From Flammeovirgaceae bacterium SG7u.111 (GTDB lineage Bacteria > Bacteroidota > Bacteroidia > Cytophagales > Flammeovirgaceae): a DNA stretch of 64,000 bases. The notes under the pieces were generated by a model. That model did not search any database. It worked only from the letters and a program-made list of their open reading frames with translations, and had not been told where the DNA came from. The first letter of the stretch is position 1; the number at the start of each line of letters is the position of its first letter. A program made the translations under genes and the position numbers. Positions 18,027 through 26,286 of the stretch are shown one piece after another. The stretch lies in assembly GCA_034044135.1 (NCBI GenBank), contig CP139021.1, positions 1,379,635 to 1,443,634 of the forward strand. Direction: 5' to 3'.

Positions 18027-18928
18027 GCCCTAGGATAAAAAAGAACCACCGCCTCATCTCCATTTTCTTCGCTAACTGTATAAAACCCGCCTTCGCTTTC
18101 TCTCGAAAAAGCAATAGATTCTCCTTGGGATTCTGGTTCATATGTTAACCTTACCGCATCTGTTTTGAGCATAGTATTAGGAATGTTGCCCTCTTTTACC
18201 TTCCAATAATAAATGTTGTAGTAGTTTTTCAATAAGAGTTCTTTCCCATCAGGAGAAATGTCTCCAGCGGTCACATTATAGAATGGAAGTACCCCTAGTT
18301 TTTCGAGTGGGAAGGTTTTGGTAGTTGATTGAGGGAAGGCAGCTCTGTAAAAATGGACATTGTCCTCTCGCTTAGAAACTATATAAATATCTTTGTTAAG
18401 AGGGTTGACCATAATGGTTTCGGCATCTCTATTACCATCGGGGTAAGAAAAGGAGAGGGTCTCTATTTCATGAATGGTATCAGGTTTTACCGATCCAGTA
18501 TATGATTCGGGTTCAGCAAATCTATAAATGTATTTTCCTTCATATTGAGCTTGGTTGTCTCCAGTCTCAGCTAAGTAAATATAGTTTGTTCCCTCTGTAG
18601 GTCCAGGGCCAACAGCTATGTCTTCCCAGTCCCTGTTTTCTATTCCTTCCAAAACAAACTCGGCTAGGTGCTTACCAGCTTTGTCAAGTAAAAATAGGCT
18701 GTTCTTACCCCCACTGTCATTATGCGTCCAAATAGCATTTTTGAAGCTGACGCTAGTAGCAATGCCTGAAGCTTCATTTATTTCATTGTTTTCAATTGTG
18801 CCCAGAACTTCAGCCTCTTCGTACTCATTGGAAATACTTATAGAAGTATCGGGTGCATCTTTTGGGTGTCTGCATCCAATAAGGCTTAGGCTCAGAAAAA
18901 GGGCGAATAGGCTTTTGTTTTGCATCAT
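18017..18928 (-). CDS. Lipoprotein with probable beta-propeller fold, unknown function
   Basis: A 303-residue protein with a lipoprotein signal (LSLIGC, acylated Cys 19). After a short linker come strand-rich segments such as GIATSVSFKNAIWTHNDSGG, NRDWEDIAVGPGP, YIYLAETGDN, AETIMVNPLNKDIYIVSKRE and AGDISPDGKELLLKNY. These resemble SdiA-regulated or phytase-like six-bladed propellers, but no catalytic motif can be assigned. It is likely an outer-membrane or periplasmic lipoprotein. It is a single gene, convergent with gldN. Confidence 0.7.
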   Translation of the reverse strand: MMQNKSLFALFLSLSLIGCRHPKDAPDTSISISNEYEEAEVLGTIENNEINEASGIATSVSFKNAIWTHNDSGGKNSLFLLDKAGKHLAEFVLEGIENRDWEDIAVGPGPTEGTNYIYLAETGDNQAQYEGKYIYRFAEPESYTGSVKPDTIHEIETLSFSYPDGNRDAETIMVNPLNKDIYIVSKREDNVHFYRAAFPQSTTKTFPLEKLGVLPFYNVTAGDISPDGKELLLKNYYNIYYWKVKEGNIPNTMLKTDAVRLTYEPESQGESIAFSRESEGGFYTVSEENGDEAVVLFYPRAKK

Positions 18929-19539
18929 AATTTAAGTCTTTAATTGGTTTAGGTATATAGAAACTCCACTATTCTTTGTGAAAGAATAGGCTTTTCATTT
19001 TCGAGTAGAGGTTTTGCTTAGTGGTATTATTAAGGAGTGGATTATGGGCAAATATATTAAAGAATTTGAACCTATATTGGAATGTTTTGTAGGGATTGAA
19101 TCAGAAATCTTTAAACATAATTGTATGAGTTTTTTTTGTTTAAGTTGTATCTAAAATGTTGTTCATGTTAGAAAAAGTGCTTATTTCTTATAAAGAATAT
19201 AATTTTATTTAGTTTTTATTAGAAATAATGAATTATTTTCCTAGGTAGAAAACTATTTGTATATGAAGCACGTTCATTTCATAAATCACGCATAAAAATT
19301 AAACAAAGGCATTTCATTGGTATCTAGCCAATTAAGGATATAGTTTTTTTTCATTTTCATATTTAGAGGGCATAGGATAGGGGAGATTCTCCTATTCTAT
19401 CTTTTTTTATACCTACCTCAAACCTGTTTCCCTCAAGTTGAATTTCCCTAAATCGAAGTTTTCCTATCATTTTATTTTAAGCTCAAAATTGAACTCCTAA
19501 AGAATTTGTTCTGTTGAGGCATAATACTATTTTGCGCTC
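18929..19539. other. 611-bp divergent spacer
   Basis: A very AT-rich stretch between divergent genes. I see no gene-sized frame, no strong hairpin and no repeat, apart from a weak TTATTTCT/AGAAATAA pair. It probably holds the promoters of the lipoprotein and the rhomboid protease genes. Confidence 0.5.
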
Positions 19540-20202
19540 ATGAACACTCGCCCTTTAGACGCTTTAAAAATTCCTTTAGCTATCACTATTGCTTTTTGGG
19601 TAATTGAATTTGCCGAGAATATTTTTGGATTCAATATCCATGAATGGGGTATTTATCCTCGTAAGTTTGATGGAATTATAGGTATAGTAATTTCTCCCTT
19701 TTTACATGCTGACTTTTCCCACTTGCTTTCTAATAGTACAAGCTTTTTATTACTGGGTTTCAGTATTCTCTTTTTCTTTCCCCGAATAGGACAGGCTGTT
19801 TTTATCAATATTTACATGTTAACAGGGTTGGGGGTTTGGTTATTTGGTCGTCCAGCGTATCATATAGGAGCGAGTGGGTTGGTTTATGGCTTTGCCAGCT
19901 TTCTGTTTTTTAGTGGAATATTTAGGAAAGACATCAAATCGACCATGGTTTCCCTCAGTGTGGCTTTTCTGTACGGCGGGATGCTTTACGGCATATTTCC
20001 TAACGACCCTAAAATTTCTTTCGAATCACATTTGATAGGAGCGATAGTAGGCTTGATAACAGCATATTATTACAAAAATTACGATAAGGAGGAAGAGGTG
20101 AGCTATTCTTCATCTAGCCATTCAGCCATATTTGAAGGGTATCATAACATTGAAAATAAATATATGAAATACCATTTTAAACAGCAGGAGGAGGAAAAAT
20201 AA
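19540..20202 (+). CDS. Rhomboid family intramembrane serine protease
   Basis: A 220-residue integral membrane protein with about six hydrophobic segments. The catalytic pair typical of rhomboids is present: Ser 112 in HIGASGLVYG and His 164 in ESHLIGA. The conserved HADFSHLLSN motif in TM2 lies at about residues 60-70. Rhomboids cleave transmembrane substrates within the membrane; no substrate can be suggested. The C-terminal tail (about 183-220) is polar and Ser-rich. It is a single gene, followed immediately by a terminator hairpin. Confidence 0.88.
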   Translation: MNTRPLDALKIPLAITIAFWVIEFAENIFGFNIHEWGIYPRKFDGIIGIVISPFLHADFSHLLSNSTSFLLLGFSILFFFPRIGQAVFINIYMLTGLGVWLFGRPAYHIGASGLVYGFASFLFFSGIFRKDIKSTMVSLSVAFLYGGMLYGIFPNDPKISFESHLIGAIVGLITAYYYKNYDKEEEVSYSSSSHSAIFEGYHNIENKYMKYHFKQQEEEK

Positions 20203-20227
20203 GCATTGCCTTTCCGAAGGCAATGCT
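20202..20227. terminator. Terminator between convergent genes
   Basis: An 11-bp stem (AGCATTGCCTT / AAGGCAATGCT) with a TCCG loop, starting on the last base of the rhomboid stop codon. Only a short T run follows on the plus strand. Confidence 0.75.
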
Positions 20228-20236
20228 TTACTTCAA

Positions 20237-20674
20237 TTAGATCAAGAAAAGAGCGGTGATGAAAGCACTGGCTACCAATGCGATAATTAGCATAGTTTTC
20301 ATTTTTTTGCTTTCATTTTCTCTTGCTTCTGCTTCGATGCTAGCTCTGTCAACTTTAGCCAACATCAAGTACGTATCCAAGCCTTGTTTTGTACCGAGGT
20401 ATTTTGTACTGGCGAAAGCATTTGGTCCGATAGCATCCAAGTCTCCAAATTCCTCGTTAGTAAGTTCTTCCAATGTTTTTTGCTTGGGTAACTCAACTAC
20501 CTCAGGCTTTTTTTGGACTGCTTTCCAAACTGTAAAAAGAACAACAACCATCAAGATGACACCCATGATAGTGACCATGAAGTCCATATCACCTTGGGCA
20601 GTCCCTTTGCCAGAGGCAAGTGCCTTGGTGCAAACCTGCAAAAGCAGACCGATAAGAGTGATTTTAGTTTTCAT
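20237..20674 (-). CDS. Small two-helix membrane protein of unknown function
   Basis: A protein of 145 residues from the preferred ATG at 20674, which begins a signal-like MKTKITLIGLLLQV. An in-frame start ten codons upstream exists but adds a polar leader. A first membrane segment lies at about 30-50 (VTIMGVILMVVVLFTVW). A cytoplasm-like charged middle carries KTLEELTNEEFGDLDAIG, and a second helix ends the protein (TMLIIALVASAFITALFL). I know of no family. It is preceded on its own strand by an unusual array of terminator-like hairpins (20713-20992), which may control its expression. Confidence 0.6.
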   Translation of the reverse strand: MKTKITLIGLLLQVCTKALASGKGTAQGDMDFMVTIMGVILMVVVLFTVWKAVQKKPEVVELPKQKTLEELTNEEFGDLDAIGPNAFASTKYLGTKQGLDTYLMLAKVDRASIEAEARENESKKMKTMLIIALVASAFITALFLI

Positions 20675-20712
20675 GGTTCCTGATGTTTGCGTTAGAGAGC
20701 ACATCGAGTAAA

Positions 20713-20793
20713 GCCCGGAAATAGGGCAGGTTCTTCTCTAGGAGAAGCATAGAGGGTCTTGCGCATTGTGTAACAGCAAAACCATTTCCGGGC
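20713..20793 (-). promoter_or_regulatory. Long-loop hairpin upstream of the small membrane protein
   Basis: Perfect 10-bp arms GCCCGGAAAT (20713-20722) and ATTTCCGGGC (20784-20793) enclose 61 bases. On the minus strand, only three T follow the stem, so it looks more like a leader or anti-terminator structure than a full terminator. It lies 39 bases upstream of the ATG at 20674. Confidence 0.5.
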
Positions 20794-20809
20794 AAACCAT
20801 GAAGGTCAT

Positions 20810-20837
20810 AAAAAAGCCCGAACTTGGCAGTCCGGGC
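20810..20837 (-). terminator. Terminator (second of the array)
   Basis: On the minus strand, the 9-bp stem GCCCGGACT / AGTTCGGGC with a short loop (one wobble pair) runs into six T. It resembles the neighbouring terminator at 20965-20992 in its CCCG..CGGG core. Confidence 0.8.
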
Positions 20838-20867
20838 TTCAGTAATGGCTGGGGAAAAAGTAAGAAC

Positions 20868-20951
20868 CTACCTTTCTTCAGCAAATAACATAAACCCTGG
20901 ACTTAGCTGTGCCAGATAGCTTGAATGATCAATTACTTGTTCTTTTCTCAT
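20868..20951 (-). CDS. Possible 27-residue small ORF between two terminators
   Basis: ATG-to-TAG frame of 27 codons (MRKEQVIDHSSYLAQL at the start, LFAEER at the end). It is preceded by AAAAAATCAA and followed by the terminator at 20810-20837. Lying between two terminators, it could be a separate small gene or a leader peptide of an attenuation region. I do not recognise it. Confidence 0.25.
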   Translation of the reverse strand: MRKEQVIDHSSYLAQLSPGFMLFAEER

Positions 20952-20964
20952 TTGATTTTTTTCA

Positions 20965-20992
20965 TAAAAAAACCCGAACTTTTTAGCTCGGG
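20965..20992 (-). terminator. Terminator (first of the array), after the adenosyltransferase
   Basis: On the minus strand, CCCGAGCT / AGTTCGGG with an AAAA loop is followed by eight T. It would end the moaD-moaE-adenosyltransferase transcript, although it lies about 200 bases past that gene. Confidence 0.8.
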
Positions 20993-21200
20993 TCTTCAAT
21001 TTTAAGTTTTAATATATCTTAAAACAGCACACTATACCCGAGCTGGTATTTCCATAAAAGTCCTTCAAAAGATTTTACTGTACTGCGAATCATTTTTTCT
21101 TTATTTTTAATTACAATGCAAAGGAATGATAATTTTTTAAAAAACCAATAGTTTGCGTGTAAATAAATGCAAATATCATTTATATAGAATCTATCTAAAT

Positions 21201-21758
21201 CTAGTTCTTCTTTTCGCGAGGCTTCCATGGAATCTCTTCTGCATTCAATTCAACGCTCATTTTCCTTCCCAAAACGAAGAAAAAATCGGATAACCTGTTG
21301 AGGTATCTAACCACCTTGTCATCCACTTCTTCCGACTCCGAAAGCTTGATGCAAAGCCTTTCAGCCCTGCGGCAAACGACCCTAGCCAAATGGCAAAATG
21401 AAACAGATTGGTGTCCGCCTGGCAATACGAAGTTTTTCATGGGGGGAAGTTGAGAGTCCATTTCATCCATTGCAGTTTCAAGAGTTTCAATATCACTTTC
21501 GTAAATATCAGGCACAAAAAGCTTGTCTTTTTCAGGATCAGCGGCAAGGGAAGAGCCTAATGTGAATAAGCGCTCTTGGATTTGGACTAACAGCTCTTTT
21601 CTTCCCTCATTGCTCTTTTGGTCTCTCACTAGTCCGACATAGCTGTTGAGCTCGTCCACCGTGCCGTAGGCATCAATTCGTGCATGAGCTTTTGATACTC
21701 TTTTTCCTCCCAGTAGGGATGTAGTTCCTTTATCGCCAGTTTTGGTATAGATTTTCAT
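21201..21758 (-). CDS. Cob(I)yrinic acid a,c-diamide adenosyltransferase (PduO type)
   Basis: A protein of 185 residues from the ATG at 21758. The longer frame start is rejected because the family begins at MKIYTKTGDKGTTSLLGG, the ATP-binding N-terminus of PduO-type enzymes. Other hallmarks are DAYGTVDELNSYVGL, the RAERLCIKLSES helix and VRYLNRLSDFFFVLGRK. It transfers the adenosyl group of ATP to cob(I)alamin to make coenzyme B12, in the cytoplasm. It starts 16 bases after moaE on the same strand and is likely co-transcribed with moaD-moaE. No cobalamin riboswitch is visible. Confidence 0.93.
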   Translation of the reverse strand: MKIYTKTGDKGTTSLLGGKRVSKAHARIDAYGTVDELNSYVGLVRDQKSNEGRKELLVQIQERLFTLGSSLAADPEKDKLFVPDIYESDIETLETAMDEMDSQLPPMKNFVLPGGHQSVSFCHLARVVCRRAERLCIKLSESEEVDDKVVRYLNRLSDFFFVLGRKMSVELNAEEIPWKPREKKN

Positions 21759-21774
21759 TTTATGTAGTTGTTTT

Positions 21775-22185
21775 TTATGCATGGGCAGAAACCCACATTT
21801 CTCCGTCTTCAAATATTTCTTTTTTCCAGATGGGAACGCGTTCCTTCAGTTGGTCTATGGCATAGCGGCAAGCTTTGAAAGATGCTGCTCGATGTGGGGT
21901 AGAAACAGCGATGATCACTGCAGTTTCTCCAACTTCTAACGCACCTTTTCGATGGATAATACTTATTTTTTCCACCGGCCATTTTTGCTTTATTTCCTCG
22001 GCGAGCTTATTCATTTCGCTTTCGGCCATCTTGTCGTATGCTTCAAATTCTAGTCTTACTACTGGGCGTCCTTTGGTTTTGTTTCGGACAGTGCCCACAA
22101 ATATATCTATAGCACCTGCGCTTTCTGAAGCCGTAGCAGTAAGGGCAGCGCTAATATCGAGAGGTTTATCTGAAATGTATATCAT
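21775..22185 (-). CDS. moaE: Molybdopterin synthase catalytic subunit MoaE
   Basis: A protein of 136 residues from the ATG at 22185; a GTG at 22218 overlapping moaD is the alternative. The large subunit of molybdopterin synthase transfers sulfur from thiocarboxylated MoaD to cyclic pyranopterin monophosphate. The family signatures are IDIFVGTVRNKTKGRPVVRL, the substrate-binding SIIHRKGALEVGETAVIIAV, HRAASFKACRYAIDQLK and the catalytic-Lys motif WKKEIFEDGE near the C-terminus. The Mo cofactor it makes is needed by the molybdoenzyme at 57015. moaD lies immediately upstream. Confidence 0.95.
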   Translation of the reverse strand: MIYISDKPLDISAALTATASESAGAIDIFVGTVRNKTKGRPVVRLEFEAYDKMAESEMNKLAEEIKQKWPVEKISIIHRKGALEVGETAVIIAVSTPHRAASFKACRYAIDQLKERVPIWKKEIFEDGEMWVSAHA

Positions 22186-22207
22186 AATGTAGTTTTGAAA
22201 TTCTATT

Positions 22208-22450
22208 TTATCCACCACTCACTGGTGGGATCAATGCTATCTCGTCGTTTGGATTAATTTCATATGAATGGGGGATGTATTCGCTATTGGCTGCAACTTT
22301 TAAGCTATTGAGTCCTTGAAGTTTAGGGTAGTTAGTTTCCAGCGTATTTAGTAAATCTTGAACATTAGCTCCACTTTTAAGCTCCATTGTTACTTCAAAC
22401 TTCCCTATTATATCCCTCGTGATGCCGAAGCAGAGTATCGTGATTTTCAT
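22208..22450 (-). CDS. moaD: Molybdopterin synthase sulfur carrier subunit MoaD
   Basis: An 80-residue ubiquitin-fold protein ending in the diagnostic Gly-Gly (IALIPPVSGG). That terminus is activated by MoeB-type adenylation and carries the thiocarboxylate given to MoaE. It is the first gene of a compact minus-strand set moaD-moaE-adenosyltransferase. The other Mo-cofactor genes (moaA, moaC, moeA) are not in the window. Confidence 0.92.
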   Translation of the reverse strand: MKITILCFGITRDIIGKFEVTMELKSGANVQDLLNTLETNYPKLQGLNSLKVAANSEYIPHSYEINPNDEIALIPPVSGG

Positions 22451-22745
22451 AATTCTTGTAAGTTAGGTTTACAGCTATTACTTCATTTTTATAAAGTCTT
22501 GTGAACAAACAAAGCGGTGTTAGTTTTGAGTGGAATAAAAACAAAAGTACTATTTTATGTTCAGTAGCCCTTTGTTTATTACAATAATCAGGCGGTTGTA
22601 ATTTATACTCAAAAAGCCCGTTAAGTATTATTAGGAAGGGTATTGTAAACAGAATATAACAAACATGCGTATTTTATTAGTAAATTTGAGCAATACATTA
22701 CACGGGTACCTTATTTAATTACTGATAACTATAACTACTAAAAAA

Positions 22746-22901
22746 ATGGACACCCAAGAAGATAAATTAACTACGGAGGTAAATACTCCTGAAATTACAA
22801 CTAAGAAAGGACGGTTAGATGCCAAGAGCTATTTTTTGCTTGGGGCATTGTTCTTCATTGTACTGATCAATACTATCAATGCAATTTCGATTCTATTTTA
22901 G
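22746..22901 (+). CDS. 51-residue single-helix membrane protein
   Basis: A short frame from ATG 22746 to TAG 22899-22901. It has a polar, Thr/Glu/Lys-rich N-terminus (MDTQEDKLTTEVNTPE), then KKGRLDAK and one hydrophobic helix (SYFLLGALFFIVLINTINAI). The layout of a charged head plus a tail anchor supports a real small membrane protein. TAAATTTG at 22681-22688 fits the Bacteroidetes -7 consensus. It ends nine bases before the convergent phosphatase gene. The function is unknown. Confidence 0.6.
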   Translation: MDTQEDKLTTEVNTPEITTKKGRLDAKSYFLLGALFFIVLINTINAISILF

Positions 22902-22910
22902 CCTATAACC

Positions 22911-23498
22911 TTAGAAATTAAAGAACATCAACCTTTTGAAGTCTTTGCCCACTTCTACTTTGGAAATACTTCCATATTTCATGTAAAGCTGGAATACATT
23001 TTTAAGTTTTACCCCAAGTAAATTGGCGATAATACACCTGATCACACCTGCGTGGGCTACAATGATTTTGGGGTTCGAATTTTCAGGATTAGCCGCTATG
23101 CTGTTAAAAGCAGCCATCACCCGTTCACTTAAAACTTGAAAGGATTCGCCATTGGGAGCTGATTTGTCAACAAAATCATCTACCCAGCTCTTACTTTCCT
23201 CACTTTTTATCTCTGCCCATTTTCGCATTTCCCAGTCGCCAAAGCTTAATTCTTTAAGCCTATCATCGTACGTGATACCATTTTTAATACCGAGTTTAGC
23301 CTCTATGTTTTCAGCCAAAATTTTACAACGAGCTAGTGGGCTGGAATAGAGGTCGGCATTCATTAGTTCTTCGGGAAGTTTTGAACATACCTCGCCCACT
23401 TCTTTTTTTCCAATTTCCGAAAGTCCAAGGTCAGTTTGCCCATACAAAATACCTCTCTCCACATCGGGAGTAGTATGCCTTACCAAATAAATTTCCAT
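22911..23498 (-). CDS. Histidine phosphatase superfamily protein (CobC/PGM-like)
   Basis: A 195-residue branch-1 histidine phosphatase. The N-terminal phospho-acceptor motif reads LVRHTTPDV (His 8; RHT instead of RHG, as in alpha-ribazole phosphatases). It is followed by GILYGQTDLGLSEIGKKE, SPLARCKILAENIE, the acidic ELSFGDWEMRKWAEI and the second catalytic His in IIVAHAGVIRCII. The match of RHT and GDWE to CobC suggests a role in cobalamin nucleotide-loop assembly, and an adenosyltransferase lies about 1 kb away. The family is too broad to be sure, and no other cob genes are present. Confidence 0.85.
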   Translation of the reverse strand: MEIYLVRHTTPDVERGILYGQTDLGLSEIGKKEVGEVCSKLPEELMNADLYSSPLARCKILAENIEAKLGIKNGITYDDRLKELSFGDWEMRKWAEIKSEESKSWVDDFVDKSAPNGESFQVLSERVMAAFNSIAANPENSNPKIIVAHAGVIRCIIANLLGVKLKNVFQLYMKYGSISKVEVGKDFKRLMFFNF

Positions 23499-23575
23499 GA
23501 ATAGATTAGTTTTTTGAAGGGTTTAGTTTTAAAAAACTAAAGATAAGCCAAAGAGGCTTATCAGGGGAGAGAGGT

Positions 23576-25255
23576 CTAAAGGTTTTTTGAAATATAGATT
23601 ATAAACTCGGAGCCTTCGCCCATTTTACTTTTTACTTCAATCCTACCATTGTGCTTTTCTATGATCCCATAACTGATAGAGAGTCCAAGTCCGGTTCCTT
23701 CACCCACATCTTTGGTGGTATAAAAAGGTTCGAAAATCTTGTTTTTGAGATCTTCGGGAATTCCGTGCCCCGTATCTTTTATGCTTATTTGAATGTATTC
23801 ATTCAGGTTTACCGTCTTAATGGTAATGGTACCTTCTGAGTGAAGTGCCTGCCCCGCATTGTTGAGTATGTTCATGAATACTTGGTTGAGCTGGCCAGGG
23901 TAGCAGTTTACCTCGGGAAGCTCTTTTTCATATTCTTTTACAACATGAACATGGTCCTTGAACTGGCTTTTCAGAATAACCAAAGTAGATTCAAGGCATT
24001 CGTTTATGCTTGCCATTTTAAGGTGCTCTTCGTCTAGCCTTGAGAAGTTACGAAGACCACGGACAATTTCTGCCGTACGGATAGCTCCTTGGCTAATATC
24101 GCCTAAAATCAGGTTGATATCGTCTTTCAGTTCATCATATGAAAGATGTTCTTTGGTAAGCTTGATATCTTCTATCACTTCTACCAGCTTTCCATTATAG
24201 ATGGTCTCATCAATTTTTTCGTACTTATTGATGATCTGCATGAAGTTTTCAATGGAAGTTTTGAGTGTACTCACGCCAGCGTATACAAAGTTGATCGGGT
24301 TGTTTATTTCATGGGCCACACCTGCTGTTAACTGACCTAAAGAAGCCATTTTTTCCGATTGGATAAGCTGTGCTTGTGCGTGTTTGAGTTCGAGGTTGAT
24401 ATTTTCAAGTTTTTCCCTACTCTCTCTTTCTCTGAGCAAACTGACTTTTAGCTCATCTCTATATTGGGTAAGATTGTCGTTTATGGCTTGTAGTTCTTCG
24501 GAGTTTTTTCTTAGTTCATCATCCGAAGATTTTAGCTCTTCGTATGTTTTAGTGAGTTTTACCTGTTCTTCCCGAAGTGCCCTGTTTTTCATTTTCACAG
24601 CCTCAAAGAGCTTTTGGTTTTCACTTTCAAAGTGATCGTTGGTTCGTTGGTAAAAATAGAATGAGCCAATGATGGCCAATACGGCAAAAACGTAGATTAC
24701 ATTGATCATGAAGTAGCCTTCTGTAAAGAAAGGCATGTTTTCATAACCCACACCAAACATCGTATGCCAGTAATCATAAAAAATAAGGCAAAGGATATTT
24801 GCTCCCAAGCCAAGGGTCATTTGGCGTATGTTCTTAAAATCGAGGAGTACCAATGGGAGCAGAATAGTCAAGAAAATTAACGCTCTAGGAGCAAAGTAAT
24901 CGATTACTCCTATTTCGTAAGGATGCCTGATTTTTTTTATGAGCGTATAGCCCAACAGCATGATAGGTGCAAAAGTGCTAAACGAAAGCCTTGTGAAATT
25001 AACTTGCCTTTTCTTATTGAGGTAAGGGATGAGCCCCAGGTAAACTGCCGTAAACGTAATTACCGTTGCGGTATACATACTGTGCAACTTGAAAACCAAT
25101 AGTGGCAGGCTAAAAATAGCCAAGGAAAGTGCCAACATCCCTAGTTTATTACAAAGCAATGTACGCTTCTGCAATGAATAGGGCATGTCGTCCCGCACGC
25201 CAAAGTAGGTGAGGGTGTACCACTTATTTAGTAAGTTTTCAAATGTTGCATCCAC
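23576..25255 (-). CDS. Membrane sensor histidine kinase, orphan
   Basis: A 559-residue kinase. Six or seven hydrophobic segments occupy about residues 30-210 (for example LGMLALSLAIFSLPLLVF and ALIFLTILLPLVLL), forming a membrane sensor with little periplasmic sequence. A long coiled coil (about 212-300) leads to HisKA with the His near 315 in GVAHEINNPINFV. HATPase_c follows with MNILNNAGQAL, DTGHGIPEDL and GEGTGLGLSI. There is no receiver domain. The core sequence is closely related to the kinases at 293, 5195 and 8950. It begins 39 bases after ispH on the same strand, so it could be read together with cmk and ispH. Confidence 0.92.
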   Translation of the reverse strand: MDATFENLLNKWYTLTYFGVRDDMPYSLQKRTLLCNKLGMLALSLAIFSLPLLVFKLHSMYTATVITFTAVYLGLIPYLNKKRQVNFTRLSFSTFAPIMLLGYTLIKKIRHPYEIGVIDYFAPRALIFLTILLPLVLLDFKNIRQMTLGLGANILCLIFYDYWHTMFGVGYENMPFFTEGYFMINVIYVFAVLAIIGSFYFYQRTNDHFESENQKLFEAVKMKNRALREEQVKLTKTYEELKSSDDELRKNSEELQAINDNLTQYRDELKVSLLRERESREKLENINLELKHAQAQLIQSEKMASLGQLTAGVAHEINNPINFVYAGVSTLKTSIENFMQIINKYEKIDETIYNGKLVEVIEDIKLTKEHLSYDELKDDINLILGDISQGAIRTAEIVRGLRNFSRLDEEHLKMASINECLESTLVILKSQFKDHVHVVKEYEKELPEVNCYPGQLNQVFMNILNNAGQALHSEGTITIKTVNLNEYIQISIKDTGHGIPEDLKNKIFEPFYTTKDVGEGTGLGLSISYGIIEKHNGRIEVKSKMGEGSEFIIYISKNL

Positions 25256-25294
25256 GTTTCGCTCTTATTTATCTTATTCGTATAACTGAATTTA

Positions 25295-26188
25295 CTAGCT
25301 TACAAGCTCCAAATCCAAATTTTTTATATAGTTAGCTACGTTTTCCATAAGCCACATTGGGGTAGAGGTAGCTCCTGAAATACCAACTTTATCAGTGGGT
25401 TTGAACCAACTTGGGTCTATTTCACTCTCGTTTTCTATGAAATAACTTCTAGCATTGTTCATAAGGCATACATTGTATAATGCCTTTCCATTCGAACTCT
25501 TTTTGCCACTTACAAAAATAATCACATCCCTTTCCTGCGAGAATTTTACCATTTGAGGTTCGCGGTTAGATACTTGGCGGCAAATGCTGTCATTGGCATC
25601 AAACTCTATTAATTTTCCTTTAGGGTTTTTAGCGGCAATTCTTCGTTCAATCTCCGCCTTTATTTCATAAAAGCCTTTTGTGCTTTTAGTAGTTTGGCTA
25701 AAAAGCGAGATCGGGCGTGTAAAGTCCAATTTGTCCAAATCATCCATTCCAGTAATGATCACTGCCGTGTTTTGAGTCTGTCCGTTCAGCCCTATCACTT
25801 CAGCGTGTCCATTTTTACCATAGATCACCATTTGCCCATTTACTTCTAGCATTTTATCATGAGCATGCTTTACCCTATTTTGTAGTTTGAGTACCACGGG
25901 ACAAGATGCATCAATAAGCTGAATATTATTTTCTATAGCCGTTCTGTATGTTTCTGGCGGCTCGCCATGTGCCCTTATGAGCACTCGGCAATTGGTAAGA
26001 TTTTTTAGTTCTTCACGGTCAATTATGCGCAGCCCTTTGGCATGCAGCCTATTTACTTCCATGCTGTTGTGAACGATATCTCCTAGGCAATATAATTTGC
26101 CCGAATTCTCCATTTCACTTTCTGCCATTTGAATGGCATATTCTACTCCAAAGCAATACCCCGATTTCTCGTCTATTCTGACTTCCAT
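25295..26188 (-). CDS. ispH: 4-hydroxy-3-methylbut-2-enyl diphosphate reductase IspH
   Basis: A 297-residue iron-sulfur enzyme of the last MEP-pathway step, converting HMBPP to IPP and DMAPP in the cytosol. The cluster ligands are visible as Cys 12 (KSGYCFGV), Cys 96 (DASCPVV) and the Cys in NDSICRQVSNRE. HMBPP-binding motifs GDIVHNSMEV, IRAHGEPP and ISGATSTPMWLM are present. Its upstream neighbour on the same strand is cmk, a pairing seen repeatedly in bacteria. Confidence 0.96.
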   Translation of the reverse strand: MEVRIDEKSGYCFGVEYAIQMAESEMENSGKLYCLGDIVHNSMEVNRLHAKGLRIIDREELKNLTNCRVLIRAHGEPPETYRTAIENNIQLIDASCPVVLKLQNRVKHAHDKMLEVNGQMVIYGKNGHAEVIGLNGQTQNTAVIITGMDDLDKLDFTRPISLFSQTTKSTKGFYEIKAEIERRIAAKNPKGKLIEFDANDSICRQVSNREPQMVKFSQERDVIIFVSGKKSSNGKALYNVCLMNNARSYFIENESEIDPSWFKPTDKVGISGATSTPMWLMENVANYIKNLDLELVS

Positions 26189-26286
26189 GCTTATAGTTAT
26201 GATAAATAAAATTAAGCTTGATTTAAAGTAAGATATGGCACATGAAGTACCAAATAGTTAACATTTATTAAGTGCTTGGGCGTTCG

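Noticed and set aside
20738-20800. 20-codon ORF inside the long-loop hairpin (MVCPEMVLLL at its start)
   Set aside because: Too short and embedded in a structured spacer; more likely chance than a leader peptide.
21759-22745. Possible cobalamin or molybdenum-cofactor riboswitch upstream of moaD or the adenosyltransferase
   Set aside because: I could not find the conserved B12-box-like or Moco-type elements. The spacer before the adenosyltransferase is only 16 bases.
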